The translations under genes and the position numbers were made by a program. From assembly GCF_034931365.1 (NCBI RefSeq), contig NZ_JAYGII010000015.1, positions 8,499 through 72,498 of the forward strand: DNA of 64,000 nucleotides, read 5' to 3'. A model generated the notes under the pieces. The model saw nothing but the letters and a program-made list of their open reading frames with translations, made no database searches and had not been told where the DNA came from. Origin of the DNA: Natronospira elongata. Its GTDB lineage: Bacteria > Pseudomonadota > Gammaproteobacteria > Natronospirales > Natronospiraceae. Every line of letters starts with the position of its first letter. Positions within the stretch are counted from its first letter, which is position 1. This document shows, one piece after another, positions 55,249 through 63,885 of this stretch.

Positions 55249-56394
55249 TCAGCCCAGATTCTCGAAAAAACGCTTGACCCCGTCCAGCCAGGAACTGGAA
55301 CGGGGATTGTGGCGCTCGCCCCCGTCTTCCAGGCTCTGTTCGAATTCCTTAAGCAGCTCCTTCTGGCGCTTGCTCAACTTCACCGGGGTTTCCACCATGA
55401 CCCGGCACATCAGGTCCCCACGGGGACCGCCGCGAACGGGCTTCACGCCCTTGCCGCGCAGCCGGAACAGCTTGCCACTCTGGGTCTCGGCGGGAATCTT
55501 GAGGGAAACCCGCCCGTCCAGGGTGGGCACCTCAACCTGACCACCGAGGGCCGCCGTACTGAAATTGATGGGCACATCACAGATCAGGTCATTGCCTTCA
55601 CGACGGAAGATCGGGTGGGGTCGAACATGGACCTCCACGTAAAGATCCCCGGGCGGGCCACCATTCTCACCCGCCTCGCCCTCGCCGCTAAGGCGGATGC
55701 GATCACCCTCGTCGACGCCCTCGGGAATGCGAACCGAGAGCTTTTTCTCATCCCGAACCCGGCCGCGACCGCCACAGGCCTTGCAGGGATTGCGCACCAG
55801 CTTGCCGTCACCGCCACAGGCCGGGCAGGTCTGCTGGACGGAGAAAAAGCCCTGCTGCATGCGAACCTGCCCCATGCCGCCGCAGGTATCGCAGGTCTCG
55901 GGCTGACTGCCGGGTTCGGCGCCGGAGCCGTCACAGGTATCGCAATGGCGAGCGGTGGGCACGGTAATCTGCACCGTGTCCCCCTGCACCGCCTGCTCGA
56001 GATCGATGGTCAGGCGATACCGCAGGTCGGCGCCGCGAAACACACGGCGGCCACCACCGCGACGCCCACCACCACCGAAGATGTCACCAAAGACATCGCC
56101 GAAGATATCGGAAAAGGCCTCGGCACCGCCAAAGCCGCCGCCTGGACCACCGGCACCGCCGAATCCGGCCTCGGCGCCGGCATGCCCAAACTGATCATAG
56201 GCGGCGCGCTTCTGGGGATCCGACAAGGCCTCATAGGCCTCCTTGACCTCCTTGAAGCTATTCTCCGCCTCCTCGTCGCCGGGGTTCCGGTCCGGGTGGT
56301 ATTTCATGGCCAAACGCCGGTAAGCCTTCTTGATATCGGCCTCCGATGCGTCTTTCTCCACGCCCAGAACCTCGTAATAATCCCGCTTCGACAT
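55249..56394 (-). CDS. dnaJ: Chaperone protein DnaJ
   Basis: A co-chaperone that delivers substrates to DnaK and stimulates its ATPase. The 381-residue protein has the J domain with HPD in MKYHPDRNPGDEEAE and a Gly/Phe-rich linker (HAGAEAGFGGAGGPGGGFGGAE). Four zinc repeats follow: CDTCDGSG, CDTCGGMG, CPACGGDG and CKACGGRG. A C-terminal substrate-binding domain completes it. A 15-bp hairpin lies in the 126-base gap to dnaK. Confidence 0.98.
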   Translation of the reverse strand: MSKRDYYEVLGVEKDASEADIKKAYRRLAMKYHPDRNPGDEEAENSFKEVKEAYEALSDPQKRAAYDQFGHAGAEAGFGGAGGPGGGFGGAEAFSDIFGDVFGDIFGGGGRRGGGRRVFRGADLRYRLTIDLEQAVQGDTVQITVPTARHCDTCDGSGAEPGSQPETCDTCGGMGQVRMQQGFFSVQQTCPACGGDGKLVRNPCKACGGRGRVRDEKKLSVRIPEGVDEGDRIRLSGEGEAGENGGPPGDLYVEVHVRPHPIFRREGNDLICDVPINFSTAALGGQVEVPTLDGRVSLKIPAETQSGKLFRLRGKGVKPVRGGPRGDLMCRVMVETPVKLSKRQKELLKEFEQSLEDGGERHNPRSSSWLDGVKRFFENLG

Positions 56395-56454
56395 TTCGAT
56401 CCCCGTTATCCACTGAACTGTCCCGTCTGCCGGGCCCTGCTTCCAGACACAGAC

Positions 56455-56499
56455 GCGGGGGTATCACCGACCTGGGCTCCTGCCCGGTGACACCCCCGC
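56455..56499 (-). promoter_or_regulatory. Long hairpin between dnaK and dnaJ
   Basis: Arms 56455-56469 and 56485-56499 pair over 15 bp in the dnaK-dnaJ transcript, with one G-U pair; the loop is 15 bases. On the opposite strand that pair is an A-C mismatch, which fits an RNA structure of the sense transcript. No T-run follows. A role in partial termination or mRNA processing is inferred. Confidence 0.6.
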
Positions 56500-56520
56500 A
56501 CATGCTGCCGCCTTGGTGGC

Positions 56521-58452
56521 TTACTTGCGGTTTTCCTTCACTTCCTCGAATTCCGCGTCCACCACATCGTCGTCCTTCTGCTCACCCTCGGCCTGTTCAC
56601 CGGCTTCGGCGCCCTCAGCGCCGGCCTCGGCGGCCTGTTCCGCATAGGCCTTCTGGGCAAGCTGACCGGCAGCCTGCGTCAGGGCTTCCGTCTTGGACTT
56701 GATTGCATCAATGTCCTCGCCCTTCATGGCTTCCTCCAGCTCGGAGATCGCCGTCTCGATCTGCTCCTTCTCGCCATCCTCGGCCTTGTCACCATGCTCT
56801 TCCAGCGACTTGCGGGTGGCGTGGATCAGGCCATCGGCCTGGTTGCGCACTTCCACCAGTTCCTTGAAGCGCTTGTCCTCTTCCGCATGCGCCTCGGCGT
56901 CGCGGATCCGCTCTTCGATCTCGTCTTCCGACAGCCCGCCGGAGGACTTGATCTCGATCCCCTGCTCCTTGCCGGTGGCCTTGTCCTTGGCGGACACATG
57001 GAGAATACCGTTGGCGTCGATATCGAAGGTGACTTCGATCTGGGGCACGCCACGGGGGGCCGGCGGAATGTCGGTGAGGTCGAAGCGGCCCAGGGACTTG
57101 TTCTGGGCAGCCTGCTCACGCTCACCCTGGAGCACATGCACGGTCACCGCACCCTGGTTGTCCTCGGCCGTGGAGAAGGTCTGGTTGGCCTTGGTAGGGA
57201 TGGTGGTGTTCTTCTCGATCAGCTTCGTCATCACGCCGCCCAGCGTTTCGATCCCCAGGGACAGGGGCGTGACGTCCAGCAGCAGCACGTCCTTGACGTC
57301 ACCGCCCAGCACGCCGCCCTGAATGGCAGCACCCACGGCCACGGCTTCATCGGGGTTGACGTCCTTGCGCGGGTCCTTGCCGAAGAAGCCCTTGACCGCT
57401 TCCTGCACCTTGGGCATCCGGGTCTGACCACCCACCAGAATCACGTCATCCACATCGTTGACCGACAGGCCGGCATCCTTGATGGCCGTCTTGCAGGGCT
57501 CGATGGTGCGCTTGATCAGGTCTTCCACCAGGGATTCCAGCTTGGCCCGGGTGATCTTGATGCTCAGGTGCTTGGGGCCGTCGGCATCGGCGGTGATATA
57601 GGGCAGATTCACTTCGGTCTGCTGGGAAGAAGACAGCTCGATCTTGGCCTTCTCGGCCGCTTCCTTGAGGCGCTGCATGGCCAGCGGATCCTTGCGGATA
57701 TCAACGCCCTGCTCCTTCTTGAACTCCGCGGCCAGGTAATCGATCACGGCCTTGTCGAAGTCCTCACCACCCAGGAAGGTGTCACCGTTGGTGGACAGCA
57801 CCTCGAACTGGTGCTCACCATCCACTTCGGCGATTTCGATAATGGAGATATCGAAGGTGCCACCACCCAGGTCGTAGACCGCCACCTTGCGATCACCGCG
57901 CTTCTTGTCCAGACCATAGGCCAGCGCCGCGGCGGTGGGCTCATTGATGATCCGCTTCACTTCCAGACCGGCGATTCGCCCGGCATCCTTGGTTGCCTGG
58001 CGCTGGGAGTCATTGAAGTAGGCCGGCACGGTGATCACCGCCTCGGTGACTTCCGAACCCAGATAGTCCTCGGCGGTCTGCTTCATCTTCTTCAACACCC
58101 GCGCGGAAATCTCCGGCGGTGCCATCTTCTTGTCCTTGACCTGTACCCAGGCATCGCCATTGTCGGCCTTGACGATCTCATAGGGCACCATGTCGATGTC
58201 CTTCTGCACCACGGCATCGTCAAAACGACGACCGATCAGGCGCTTGACCGCGAACAGGGTGTTGTTGGGGTTGGTTACCGCCTGACGCTTGGCGGACTGC
58301 CCCACCAGTTCCTCGCCTTCCTTGGTGAAAGCGACGATCGACGGCGTGGTGCGATCCCCTTCACTGTTTTCAATGACCTTGGTCTCACCACCTTCCATGA
58401 TGGCAACACAAGAGTTGGTGGTACCCAGGTCGATGCCGATAATCTTAGACAT
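56521..58452 (-). CDS. dnaK: Chaperone protein DnaK
   Basis: The Hsp70 chaperone. The 643-residue protein from ATG 58452 (GGAG eight bases upstream; ATG 58458 is too close) begins SKIIGIDLGTTNSCVAIMEG. The ATPase core has INEPTAAALAYGLDK, VYDLGGGTFDISIIE and ILVGGQTRMPKVQ. The linker is VLLLDVTPLSLGIETLGG. The substrate-binding domain and lid end in the conserved acidic VVDAEFEEVKENRK. A sigma-32-like promoter lies directly upstream. Confidence 0.98.
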   Translation of the reverse strand: MSKIIGIDLGTTNSCVAIMEGGETKVIENSEGDRTTPSIVAFTKEGEELVGQSAKRQAVTNPNNTLFAVKRLIGRRFDDAVVQKDIDMVPYEIVKADNGDAWVQVKDKKMAPPEISARVLKKMKQTAEDYLGSEVTEAVITVPAYFNDSQRQATKDAGRIAGLEVKRIINEPTAAALAYGLDKKRGDRKVAVYDLGGGTFDISIIEIAEVDGEHQFEVLSTNGDTFLGGEDFDKAVIDYLAAEFKKEQGVDIRKDPLAMQRLKEAAEKAKIELSSSQQTEVNLPYITADADGPKHLSIKITRAKLESLVEDLIKRTIEPCKTAIKDAGLSVNDVDDVILVGGQTRMPKVQEAVKGFFGKDPRKDVNPDEAVAVGAAIQGGVLGGDVKDVLLLDVTPLSLGIETLGGVMTKLIEKNTTIPTKANQTFSTAEDNQGAVTVHVLQGEREQAAQNKSLGRFDLTDIPPAPRGVPQIEVTFDIDANGILHVSAKDKATGKEQGIEIKSSGGLSEDEIEERIRDAEAHAEEDKRFKELVEVRNQADGLIHATRKSLEEHGDKAEDGEKEQIETAISELEEAMKGEDIDAIKSKTEALTQAAGQLAQKAYAEQAAEAGAEGAEAGEQAEGEQKDDDVVDAEFEEVKENRK

Positions 58453-58517
58453 AGCCATATCTCCAAAAAATGCGCTGATAATTCCTGATGACTTACTGGA
58501 ATACTCTCTGCCTGCCT

Positions 58518-58545
58518 AGATGGGGGCGGCGGCGACGGTTTCAAG
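58518..58545 (-). promoter_or_regulatory. Sigma-32-type heat-shock promoter for dnaK
   Basis: Minus strand CTTGAA (58540-58545), 14 bases, CCCCATCT (58518-58525), close to the sigma-32 consensus CTTGAA / CCCCATNT. The -35 element contains the grpE stop codon TGA. It lies about 65 bases before dnaK. Confidence 0.75.
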
Positions 58546-59137
58546 CACCCTCGCCGGAATCCCCATCGGCATCGCCTTCGGGCGACCTGGCCACGATCAC
58601 GCGAGCGGGCCGGAGCAGACGGCCATTCAGCAGGTAACCCTTCTGGATCACGTGAATGACCGAGTCGGGTTCATGCTCGGCGCTTTCCTGCATGGTCATG
58701 GCCTCGTGGAATTCGGGGTTGAAGGGCTCGCCTTCCGGATTGAGCTCGGCAATGCCGACCTTTTCCATTGCCGTGATCAACTGCCGCAAGGTCATTTCCT
58801 TGCCCTCGCGGAGCTGCTCCAGGGAAGGATTGTCCCCTTCAACGGCCTTGAGGCCCATCTCCAGGCTGTCCTTAACATCCAGCAGCTCGGCGGCCAGCTT
58901 TTCGATTGCGAACTTGCGGGCGTTCTCCACATCCCGGCGGGCCCGCTTGCGGACATTTTCCAGCTCGGCCAGGGTACGCAGATTGTCGGCCTTGGCATTC
59001 TCGAGGGCCTCGCGGGCCTCGGCCAGTTCCGCCTCCAGATCGGCCGGGCCGGCCTGACGGCCCTCATCGTCGGCAGCATTTTCCGCCGTCACTGGGTCGC
59101 GCTCTTCTTCCCGAGCGTGAGATTGCTCTTCAGCCAT
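58541..59137 (-). CDS. grpE: Nucleotide exchange factor GrpE
   Basis: Releases ADP from DnaK. The 198-residue protein has an acidic start, a long helix (EAELAEAREALENAKADNLRTLAELENVRKRARRDVE) and the family motif KFAIEKLAAELLDVKDSLEMGL. The C-terminal beta domain has NPEFHEAMTMQES and VIHVIQKGYLLNGRLLRPARVIVAR. It lies between hrcA and dnaK. Confidence 0.97.
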   Translation of the reverse strand: MAEEQSHAREEERDPVTAENAADDEGRQAGPADLEAELAEAREALENAKADNLRTLAELENVRKRARRDVENARKFAIEKLAAELLDVKDSLEMGLKAVEGDNPSLEQLREGKEMTLRQLITAMEKVGIAELNPEGEPFNPEFHEAMTMQESAEHEPDSVIHVIQKGYLLNGRLLRPARVIVARSPEGDADGDSGEGA

Positions 59138-59154
59138 GTGCCATAACCTCTTGA

Positions 59155-59188
59155 GAAAAAAGATTTTCTGCCTCGGCGACTACCGAGG
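59155..59188 (-). terminator. Hairpin with T-rich tail between hrcA and grpE
   Basis: Minus strand stem CCTCGG-TAGTCG-CCGAGG (59171-59188), then CAGA, then AATC and a run of six T (59155-59160). The spacing between stem and T-run makes it an imperfect terminator, perhaps an attenuator that leaves grpE expressed at lower level. Confidence 0.4.
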
Positions 59189-59218
59189 GATGCAAAGTTT
59201 CTGAGGGGAATCTGGGAC

Positions 59219-60277
59219 CTACTGGCGGGAATTCAAGGCATGCCCGAGCAATCGCGCGGTCATATCAACAATTGGGATCACTCGCTCATAGGCCATTCGG
59301 GTGGGGCCGATGACGCCCAGCACGCCCACCACCTCATCTTCCGCACCGTAGGGGGCGGTCACCACGCTGCAGTCATCCAGCACCCGGTAGCCGGACTCCT
59401 CGCCAATGAAGATCTGCACCCCGTCGGCGGCAATGGCCTGATCCAGGAGGTGGAGAATATCCCGTTTCTGATTGAAGGCCTCGAACAGCCGCCGCAGCTT
59501 TTCCACGTCAGACAGCTCGGCAAACTCCATCAGATTGGTTTCACCGGCCATCACATAGCCATTCTGGTTGACGTCGCCATCGTCGAAGACCTCGCCGGCC
59601 ATCTTGATGGCGGTCAGCATCAGTTCGTTCATGCTCTTCCGGGCCTGCTGCATCTCCTCCAGCAGGGCACGGCGCACCTCGGTGAGATCCCGCCCGGCAA
59701 ACTGGGCGTTGAGATAATTGGCCGCCTTCTGGAGCTGGTCCCGGTCATAGCCGCTTTCCAGATGAAGAATGCGGTTCTGGACATCCTGGTCGCTGAAGAC
59801 CACCACGGCCAGGACCCGGGACTCGGACAGGGGCAGAAACTCAATCTGCTGCCAGGTGGCCCGCTCACGCCGGGGCAGCGTGACCACACCGGCCAGGCGG
59901 GTCACTCCGGAAAGCAGGGTGCTGGCCGAACTGACCAGGTTCTGGAAATCCCCGTCCTGATTCCTGAGCCCCAGCTCAAGGCGGCTGACCTCACGCCGGG
60001 TCAACTTGCGTACGGTCAGCAGGGTGTCGACAAAGAAGCGATAGCCCTTGACGGTGGGGATCCGGCCGGCGGAGGTATGAGGCGATTGCACAAAGCCCAT
60101 TTCCTCCAGGTCGGCCATCACATTGCGGACGCTGGCCGGACTCAATTCCAGCCCGGACTGGCGCGACAATGAGCGGGAACCCACCGGCTGGCCTTCGTGG
60201 ATGTAACGTTCCACCAGAGTCTTGAGCAGGTGCTGGGCTCGGGTGGAAAGCTGAATGTCCATGGCCTCGTGTCGCAT
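59219..60277 (-). CDS. hrcA: Heat-inducible transcription repressor HrcA
   Basis: HrcA binds CIRCE operators and represses chaperone genes until heat stress. The 352-residue protein (ATG 60277, six bases after GGA; ATG 60283 and 60262 are alternatives) has the winged-helix start RAQHLLKTLVERYIHEGQPVGSRSLS and the DNA-recognition stretch LSPASVRNVMADLEEMGFVQSPHTSAGRIPT. A GAF-like core follows, and the C-terminus is VIGPTRMAYERVIPIVDMTARLL. A CIRCE site lies 31 bases upstream, so it is autoregulated. HrcA is uncommon among gammaproteobacteria, most of which use sigma-32 alone. Confidence 0.97.
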   Translation of the reverse strand: MRHEAMDIQLSTRAQHLLKTLVERYIHEGQPVGSRSLSRQSGLELSPASVRNVMADLEEMGFVQSPHTSAGRIPTVKGYRFFVDTLLTVRKLTRREVSRLELGLRNQDGDFQNLVSSASTLLSGVTRLAGVVTLPRRERATWQQIEFLPLSESRVLAVVVFSDQDVQNRILHLESGYDRDQLQKAANYLNAQFAGRDLTEVRRALLEEMQQARKSMNELMLTAIKMAGEVFDDGDVNQNGYVMAGETNLMEFAELSDVEKLRRLFEAFNQKRDILHLLDQAIAADGVQIFIGEESGYRVLDDCSVVTAPYGAEDEVVGVLGVIGPTRMAYERVIPIVDMTARLLGHALNSRQ

Positions 60278-60307
60278 GCTCATTCCAGAGGGGATCGAAT
60301 CCGGTTT

Positions 60308-60334
60308 TTAGCACTCCAACAAGCCGAGTGCCAG
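60308..60334 (-). promoter_or_regulatory. CIRCE operator
   Basis: TTAGCACTC (60308-60316), exactly nine bases, GAGTGCCAG (60326-60334). The consensus is TTAGCACTC-N9-GAGTGCTAA: one half-site is perfect, the other differs at two positions. It lies just downstream of the hrcA -10 box. Confidence 0.92.
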
Positions 60335-60343
60335 ACTGGCGGA

Positions 60344-60373
60344 AAATTAGCAGTGGCTTCACAATACTGTCAA
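60344..60373 (-). promoter_or_regulatory. Sigma-70 promoter for hrcA
   Basis: Minus strand TTGACA (60368-60373, perfect), 18 bases, TAATTT (60344-60349). CIRCE begins 10 bases beyond the -10, over the expected transcription start. Confidence 0.75.
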
Positions 60374-60422
60374 CTGCCGGGCATCAATAAATCCCCAACA
60401 CACAGGAATTTGGACCAACTTC

Positions 60423-61319
60423 ATGGCACAGGAATTCCAGCACATCGGACTGGTGGGCAAGAGCGGCGACCAGCGCGTCTCGCGCGTATTACTGCAACTG
60501 GCGGAACTGCTGAAGTCCCGCGGCCTGCGAACCAGCCTGGATGCAAGGATCGGCGAGACCATGGACGGCTGGCCCCATGAGGTCGGCAGCCTGTCCCGGC
60601 TCAGTCGGGAAGCGGATCTGATCATCGTGGTGGGTGGCGACGGCACCCTGCTCAACACGGCCCGCCAACTGGCCGACCACCCCGTTCCCCTGGCCGGAAT
60701 CAACCTGGGGCGGCTGGGCTTTCTCACCGATATCGCCGCCGAGCAGGCAAGTGACGGCGTGGCCAGCATTCTCGATGGCCAGTTCCAGCGCGACGAACGC
60801 CGCATGCTCGACGCCCGCATCATGGATGGCGACCAGGTCGTCAGTCAGGACCTGGCGCTCAATGATGTGGTGGTCCAGAAAGCCGATGGCGGGCGGATGA
60901 TCGAATTCGAGGCCTGGGTGGATGACAGCTTCGTTTCCCTGCACCGGGCCGACGGCATGATCGCCGCCACGGCCACCGGCTCGACTGCCTACGCCCTGTC
61001 CGGTGGCGGCCCCATCCTCCACCCGGACGTGGACAGCCTAGCCCTGGTGCCCATCTGCCCTCACACCCTCAGTGATCGCCCCCTGGTCCTGCCCGGCCAA
61101 TGCCGCATCCGCTTCATTCTGCGCGGCAGCCCCGACGGCATTGCCCAGGTCAACTGGGACGGCCAGCAGACGGCAACACTCAAGGCCGGGCAAACCCTGG
61201 AGATTACCCGCTCCGAACGCATCACCACCCTGCTCCACCCGCCCGGTTATGATTACTTCGCGCTGCTGCGCTCCAAACTCCAATGGGGCCGGGCCCAGAA
61301 CGGGACTGTTCCCCGTTGA
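60423..61319 (+). CDS. nadK: NAD kinase
   Basis: Phosphorylates NAD+ to NADP+. The 298-residue protein has the GGDG motif in IIVVGGDGTLLNTAR, then GINLGRLGFLTDI. NE/D and TPTGSTAYA-like blocks read LNDVVVQK and ATATGSTAYALSGGGPILHP. The gene diverges from hrcA, is close to recN, and this nadK-recN order next to the grpE cluster is a familiar gammaproteobacterial layout. Confidence 0.97.
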   Translation: MAQEFQHIGLVGKSGDQRVSRVLLQLAELLKSRGLRTSLDARIGETMDGWPHEVGSLSRLSREADLIIVVGGDGTLLNTARQLADHPVPLAGINLGRLGFLTDIAAEQASDGVASILDGQFQRDERRMLDARIMDGDQVVSQDLALNDVVVQKADGGRMIEFEAWVDDSFVSLHRADGMIAATATGSTAYALSGGGPILHPDVDSLALVPICPHTLSDRPLVLPGQCRIRFILRGSPDGIAQVNWDGQQTATLKAGQTLEITRSERITTLLHPPGYDYFALLRSKLQWGRAQNGTVPR

Positions 61320-61371
61320 GCTTTGATATGCTCTTGAGCCCAAACCACAAACGGGGAAGCCGGGGATCAAA

Positions 61372-63039
61372 ATGCTGACCCATCTAAGAATCAAGGACTT
61401 TGCCCTGATCAGTGAGCTCGACCTGGAGCTGACCGGGGGACTGAATGTGCTGACCGGGGAAACCGGCGCCGGCAAGTCGATTCTGGTCGATGCCATTGGC
61501 CTGGTCCTGGGTGACCGGGCCGACGCCGCCGTCGTCCGTCATGGCCGCGAGCGCGCCGAGATCAGCGTGGAGTTCGACCTGCACGACGACCCGGAAACCA
61601 GGGAATGGCTGGTCCAGGAAGAGCTCGACGACGAAGACCAATGCCTGCTGCGCCGAACCATCAACCGCCAGGGCCGCTCACGCGCCTATGTCAACGGCCA
61701 CAAGGTGCCGGTGCAGCAACTCCGGCGCCTGGGTGAACGGCTGATGGACATCCATGGCCAGCATGAGCACCAGTCCCTGCTCAAGACGAAGACCCAACTC
61801 GCCCTGCTGGACCAGTATGGCGACCATGCCGCTGCCCTGGAGAGCGCCGATCAGGCCTGGCGGGACTGGCAGGATGCGCGCGAGAAGCTGAACCGGCTCG
61901 AGGAAGATGCCGGCGGTGGCGAGGCCGGCATCGACTACCTCAGGCATCAGGTTCGGGAACTGGAGGCGCTGGAACTGGAACCCGGCGAGCTGGAATCGCT
62001 GGAAGCCGAGCACGAGCGCCTGCGTCACGGTGGCCGGCTCTTGGAAGAAGGTCAGCAGGCCCTGACCATGGCCTATGAGGGTGACGGCAGCACCGCCTCC
62101 GAGCTGCTCAGCCAGGCCCTGTCCCACCTGGAATCCCTGACTGAACTGGATGCCCGACTGGAACCGGTCCGTGCCGGCTTTGAACAGGCCCGTATCAGCA
62201 TCGATGAGGCCAGCGAGGAACTGCAGCGTTACCTGAGTGATCTCGACCTGGATCCCGCACGCCTGAACTGGGTCGCCGACCGGATCGGCTCGGCCCACGA
62301 ACTGGCCCGTAAACACCGGGTGGAGCCCGAGGCCCTGCCCGCCACCCTGGACGGCATGCGCGAACGGCTGGATGCCATCGAACACGCCGGCGAGCGACTG
62401 GCCGAGGCCCGCGAGGCCCTGGCCCAGTGCGAAGAACGCTGGCATAAGGCGGCCAGGAAGCTCAGCCAGGCAAGACAGAAGACGGCCGCGACCCTGTCCG
62501 GGAAAGTCACCGACGTGATGCAGGGGCTGGGCCTGGACGGCGGGCGCTTCGACATCGAGGTCACGCTGGAGCCGAGCAGCCCCCGGCGCGGCGGCGGTGA
62601 TCAGCTCAATTTCCAGGTCTCGATGAACACCGGACAGCCCTTGCGGCCCCTGGCACGAGTCGCCTCGGGCGGTGAGCTGTCCCGCATCGGCCTTGCCATT
62701 CAGGTGGTGGCGGCCCGGCGGGCCAGCATCCCGGCGATGATCTTCGACGAGGTGGATGCCGGCATTGGCGGTGGCGTGGCCGAGATCGTCGGCCGGGAAC
62801 TGCGGCGCCTGGGGGCCCGCTGCCAGGTCCTTTGCGTCACCCACCTGCCCCAGGTGGCCTCCCAGGGCCACCACCATTTCCGGATCGGCAAATCCACTGA
62901 CGATGGCGAGACCTATACCCGGGTCGAGCCCCTGAGCGATGGGGACCGGGTGGAGGAACTGGCGCGCATGCTGGGTGGCACCGAAATCACCGACACCAGT
63001 CGCAGCCATGCCCGCGAAATGATGGAGAAAGCCGGCTGA
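61372..63039 (+). CDS. recN: DNA repair protein RecN
   Basis: An SMC-like ATPase in double-strand break repair. The 555-residue protein has the start MLTHLRIKDFALI and Walker A in LTGETGAGKSILVDAI. A coiled-coil middle (about 150-380) follows IHGQHEHQSLL. The C-terminal head has the signature RVASGGELSRIGLAIQ, Walker B AMIFDEVDAGIGGGVAE and QVLCVTHLPQVAS. It converges on fur with only 18 bases between. Confidence 0.97.
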   Translation: MLTHLRIKDFALISELDLELTGGLNVLTGETGAGKSILVDAIGLVLGDRADAAVVRHGRERAEISVEFDLHDDPETREWLVQEELDDEDQCLLRRTINRQGRSRAYVNGHKVPVQQLRRLGERLMDIHGQHEHQSLLKTKTQLALLDQYGDHAAALESADQAWRDWQDAREKLNRLEEDAGGGEAGIDYLRHQVRELEALELEPGELESLEAEHERLRHGGRLLEEGQQALTMAYEGDGSTASELLSQALSHLESLTELDARLEPVRAGFEQARISIDEASEELQRYLSDLDLDPARLNWVADRIGSAHELARKHRVEPEALPATLDGMRERLDAIEHAGERLAEAREALAQCEERWHKAARKLSQARQKTAATLSGKVTDVMQGLGLDGGRFDIEVTLEPSSPRRGGGDQLNFQVSMNTGQPLRPLARVASGGELSRIGLAIQVVAARRASIPAMIFDEVDAGIGGGVAEIVGRELRRLGARCQVLCVTHLPQVASQGHHHFRIGKSTDDGETYTRVEPLSDGDRVEELARMLGGTEITDTSRSHAREMMEKAG

Positions 63040-63057
63040 TATTTGACTCGCGCGAGG

Positions 63058-63486
63058 CTAGCTTTCTTCGCTTGTCTGTCCCTGGCATTCCGGGCAAATG
63101 CCGTAAATGTAGAGGGAGTGGTCGGTCATCCGGTAGCCGCGGCTTTCGGCGATGTGGACCTGGCGCGCCTCGATGACATCGTCCACGAACTCATCCACCC
63201 GACCGCAGTTGACGCACAGAATGTGGTCGTGGTGCTCGCCCTCGTCCAGTTCGAAGACCGACTGCCCGCCCTCGAAATGATGGCGGGCCACGAGGCCCGC
63301 GCTCTCAAACTGGGTCAGCACCCGATAGACGGTCGCCAGCCCAATCTCCTCGCCGGCGTCCAGCAGAGCCTTGTAGACGTCCTCGGCGCTAAGGTGGCGT
63401 TTTTCGTCATTGGCCAGAATCTCCAGGATCTTCATTCTGGGAACGGTGACCTTCAGGCCCACCTTGCGCAAATCCTGAGTTTCCAT
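63058..63486 (-). CDS. fur: Ferric uptake regulator Fur
   Basis: Iron-responsive repressor of uptake genes. The 142-residue protein starts at ATG 63486 behind GGAGG; the frame above runs through bamE and is rejected. It has the winged helix (GLKVTVPRMKILEILANDEKRHLSAEDVYKALLDAGEEIGLATVYRVL) and the metal-site block ARHHFEGGQSVFELDEGEHHDHILCVNCGRVDEF. A second CPEC lies near the C-terminus. It diverges from bamE with 75 bases between, as fur and omlA do in Pseudomonas. Confidence 0.97.
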   Translation of the reverse strand: METQDLRKVGLKVTVPRMKILEILANDEKRHLSAEDVYKALLDAGEEIGLATVYRVLTQFESAGLVARHHFEGGQSVFELDEGEHHDHILCVNCGRVDEFVDDVIEARQVHIAESRGYRMTDHSLYIYGICPECQGQTSEES

Positions 63487-63561
63487 CCTGCCTCCACTGG
63501 TCATGGGGTTCGCTGATGACGTATTATCACGCATTACCCTCAACAGACGGAAGATGCCGCG

Positions 63562-63885
63562 ATGATGCGAATTTTGAGAGTCGCCGCCGCCCTGGGTCTG
63601 CTGACCTTGCTGATGGCCTGCGTCTATCGCCAAGACATTCCCCAGGGCAATTTCCTGCGGGATGACGATGTGGAGCAAGTGGAAGTGGGCATGACCCGCT
63701 CACAGGTCCGCTTCCTGCTGGGCACCCCCATGCTCAAGGCCCCCCTGCACCAGGACCGCTGGCTGTACCACTATTTCGTCGACAGCCAACGGGAACACCG
63801 GAATCGGGAACGCTTCCTGGCCGTCTATTTCGATGAACAGGGACGCGTAAGCAATATCCGCAAGGAACGGACCGAAGATAGCTGA
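63562..63885 (+). CDS. bamE: Outer membrane assembly lipoprotein BamE
   Basis: A small lipoprotein of the Bam complex (SmpA/OmlA). The 107-residue protein has the signal MRILRVAAALGLLTLLMAC with lipobox LMAC. The mature part carries YRQDIPQGNFLRDDDVEQVEVGMTRSQVRFLLGTPML, then DRWLYHYFVDSQREHRNRERFLAVYFDEQGRV. GMTRSQV..LLGTP is the SmpA/OmlA signature. ATG 63565 is an equally good second start. Its promoter overlaps the divergent fur control region. Confidence 0.96.
   Translation: MMRILRVAAALGLLTLLMACVYRQDIPQGNFLRDDDVEQVEVGMTRSQVRFLLGTPMLKAPLHQDRWLYHYFVDSQREHRNRERFLAVYFDEQGRVSNIRKERTEDS

Noticed and set aside
63487..63678. N-terminal extension of fur
   Set aside because: It runs antisense through the start of bamE; ATG 63486 has a good GGAGG and gives normal Fur length.
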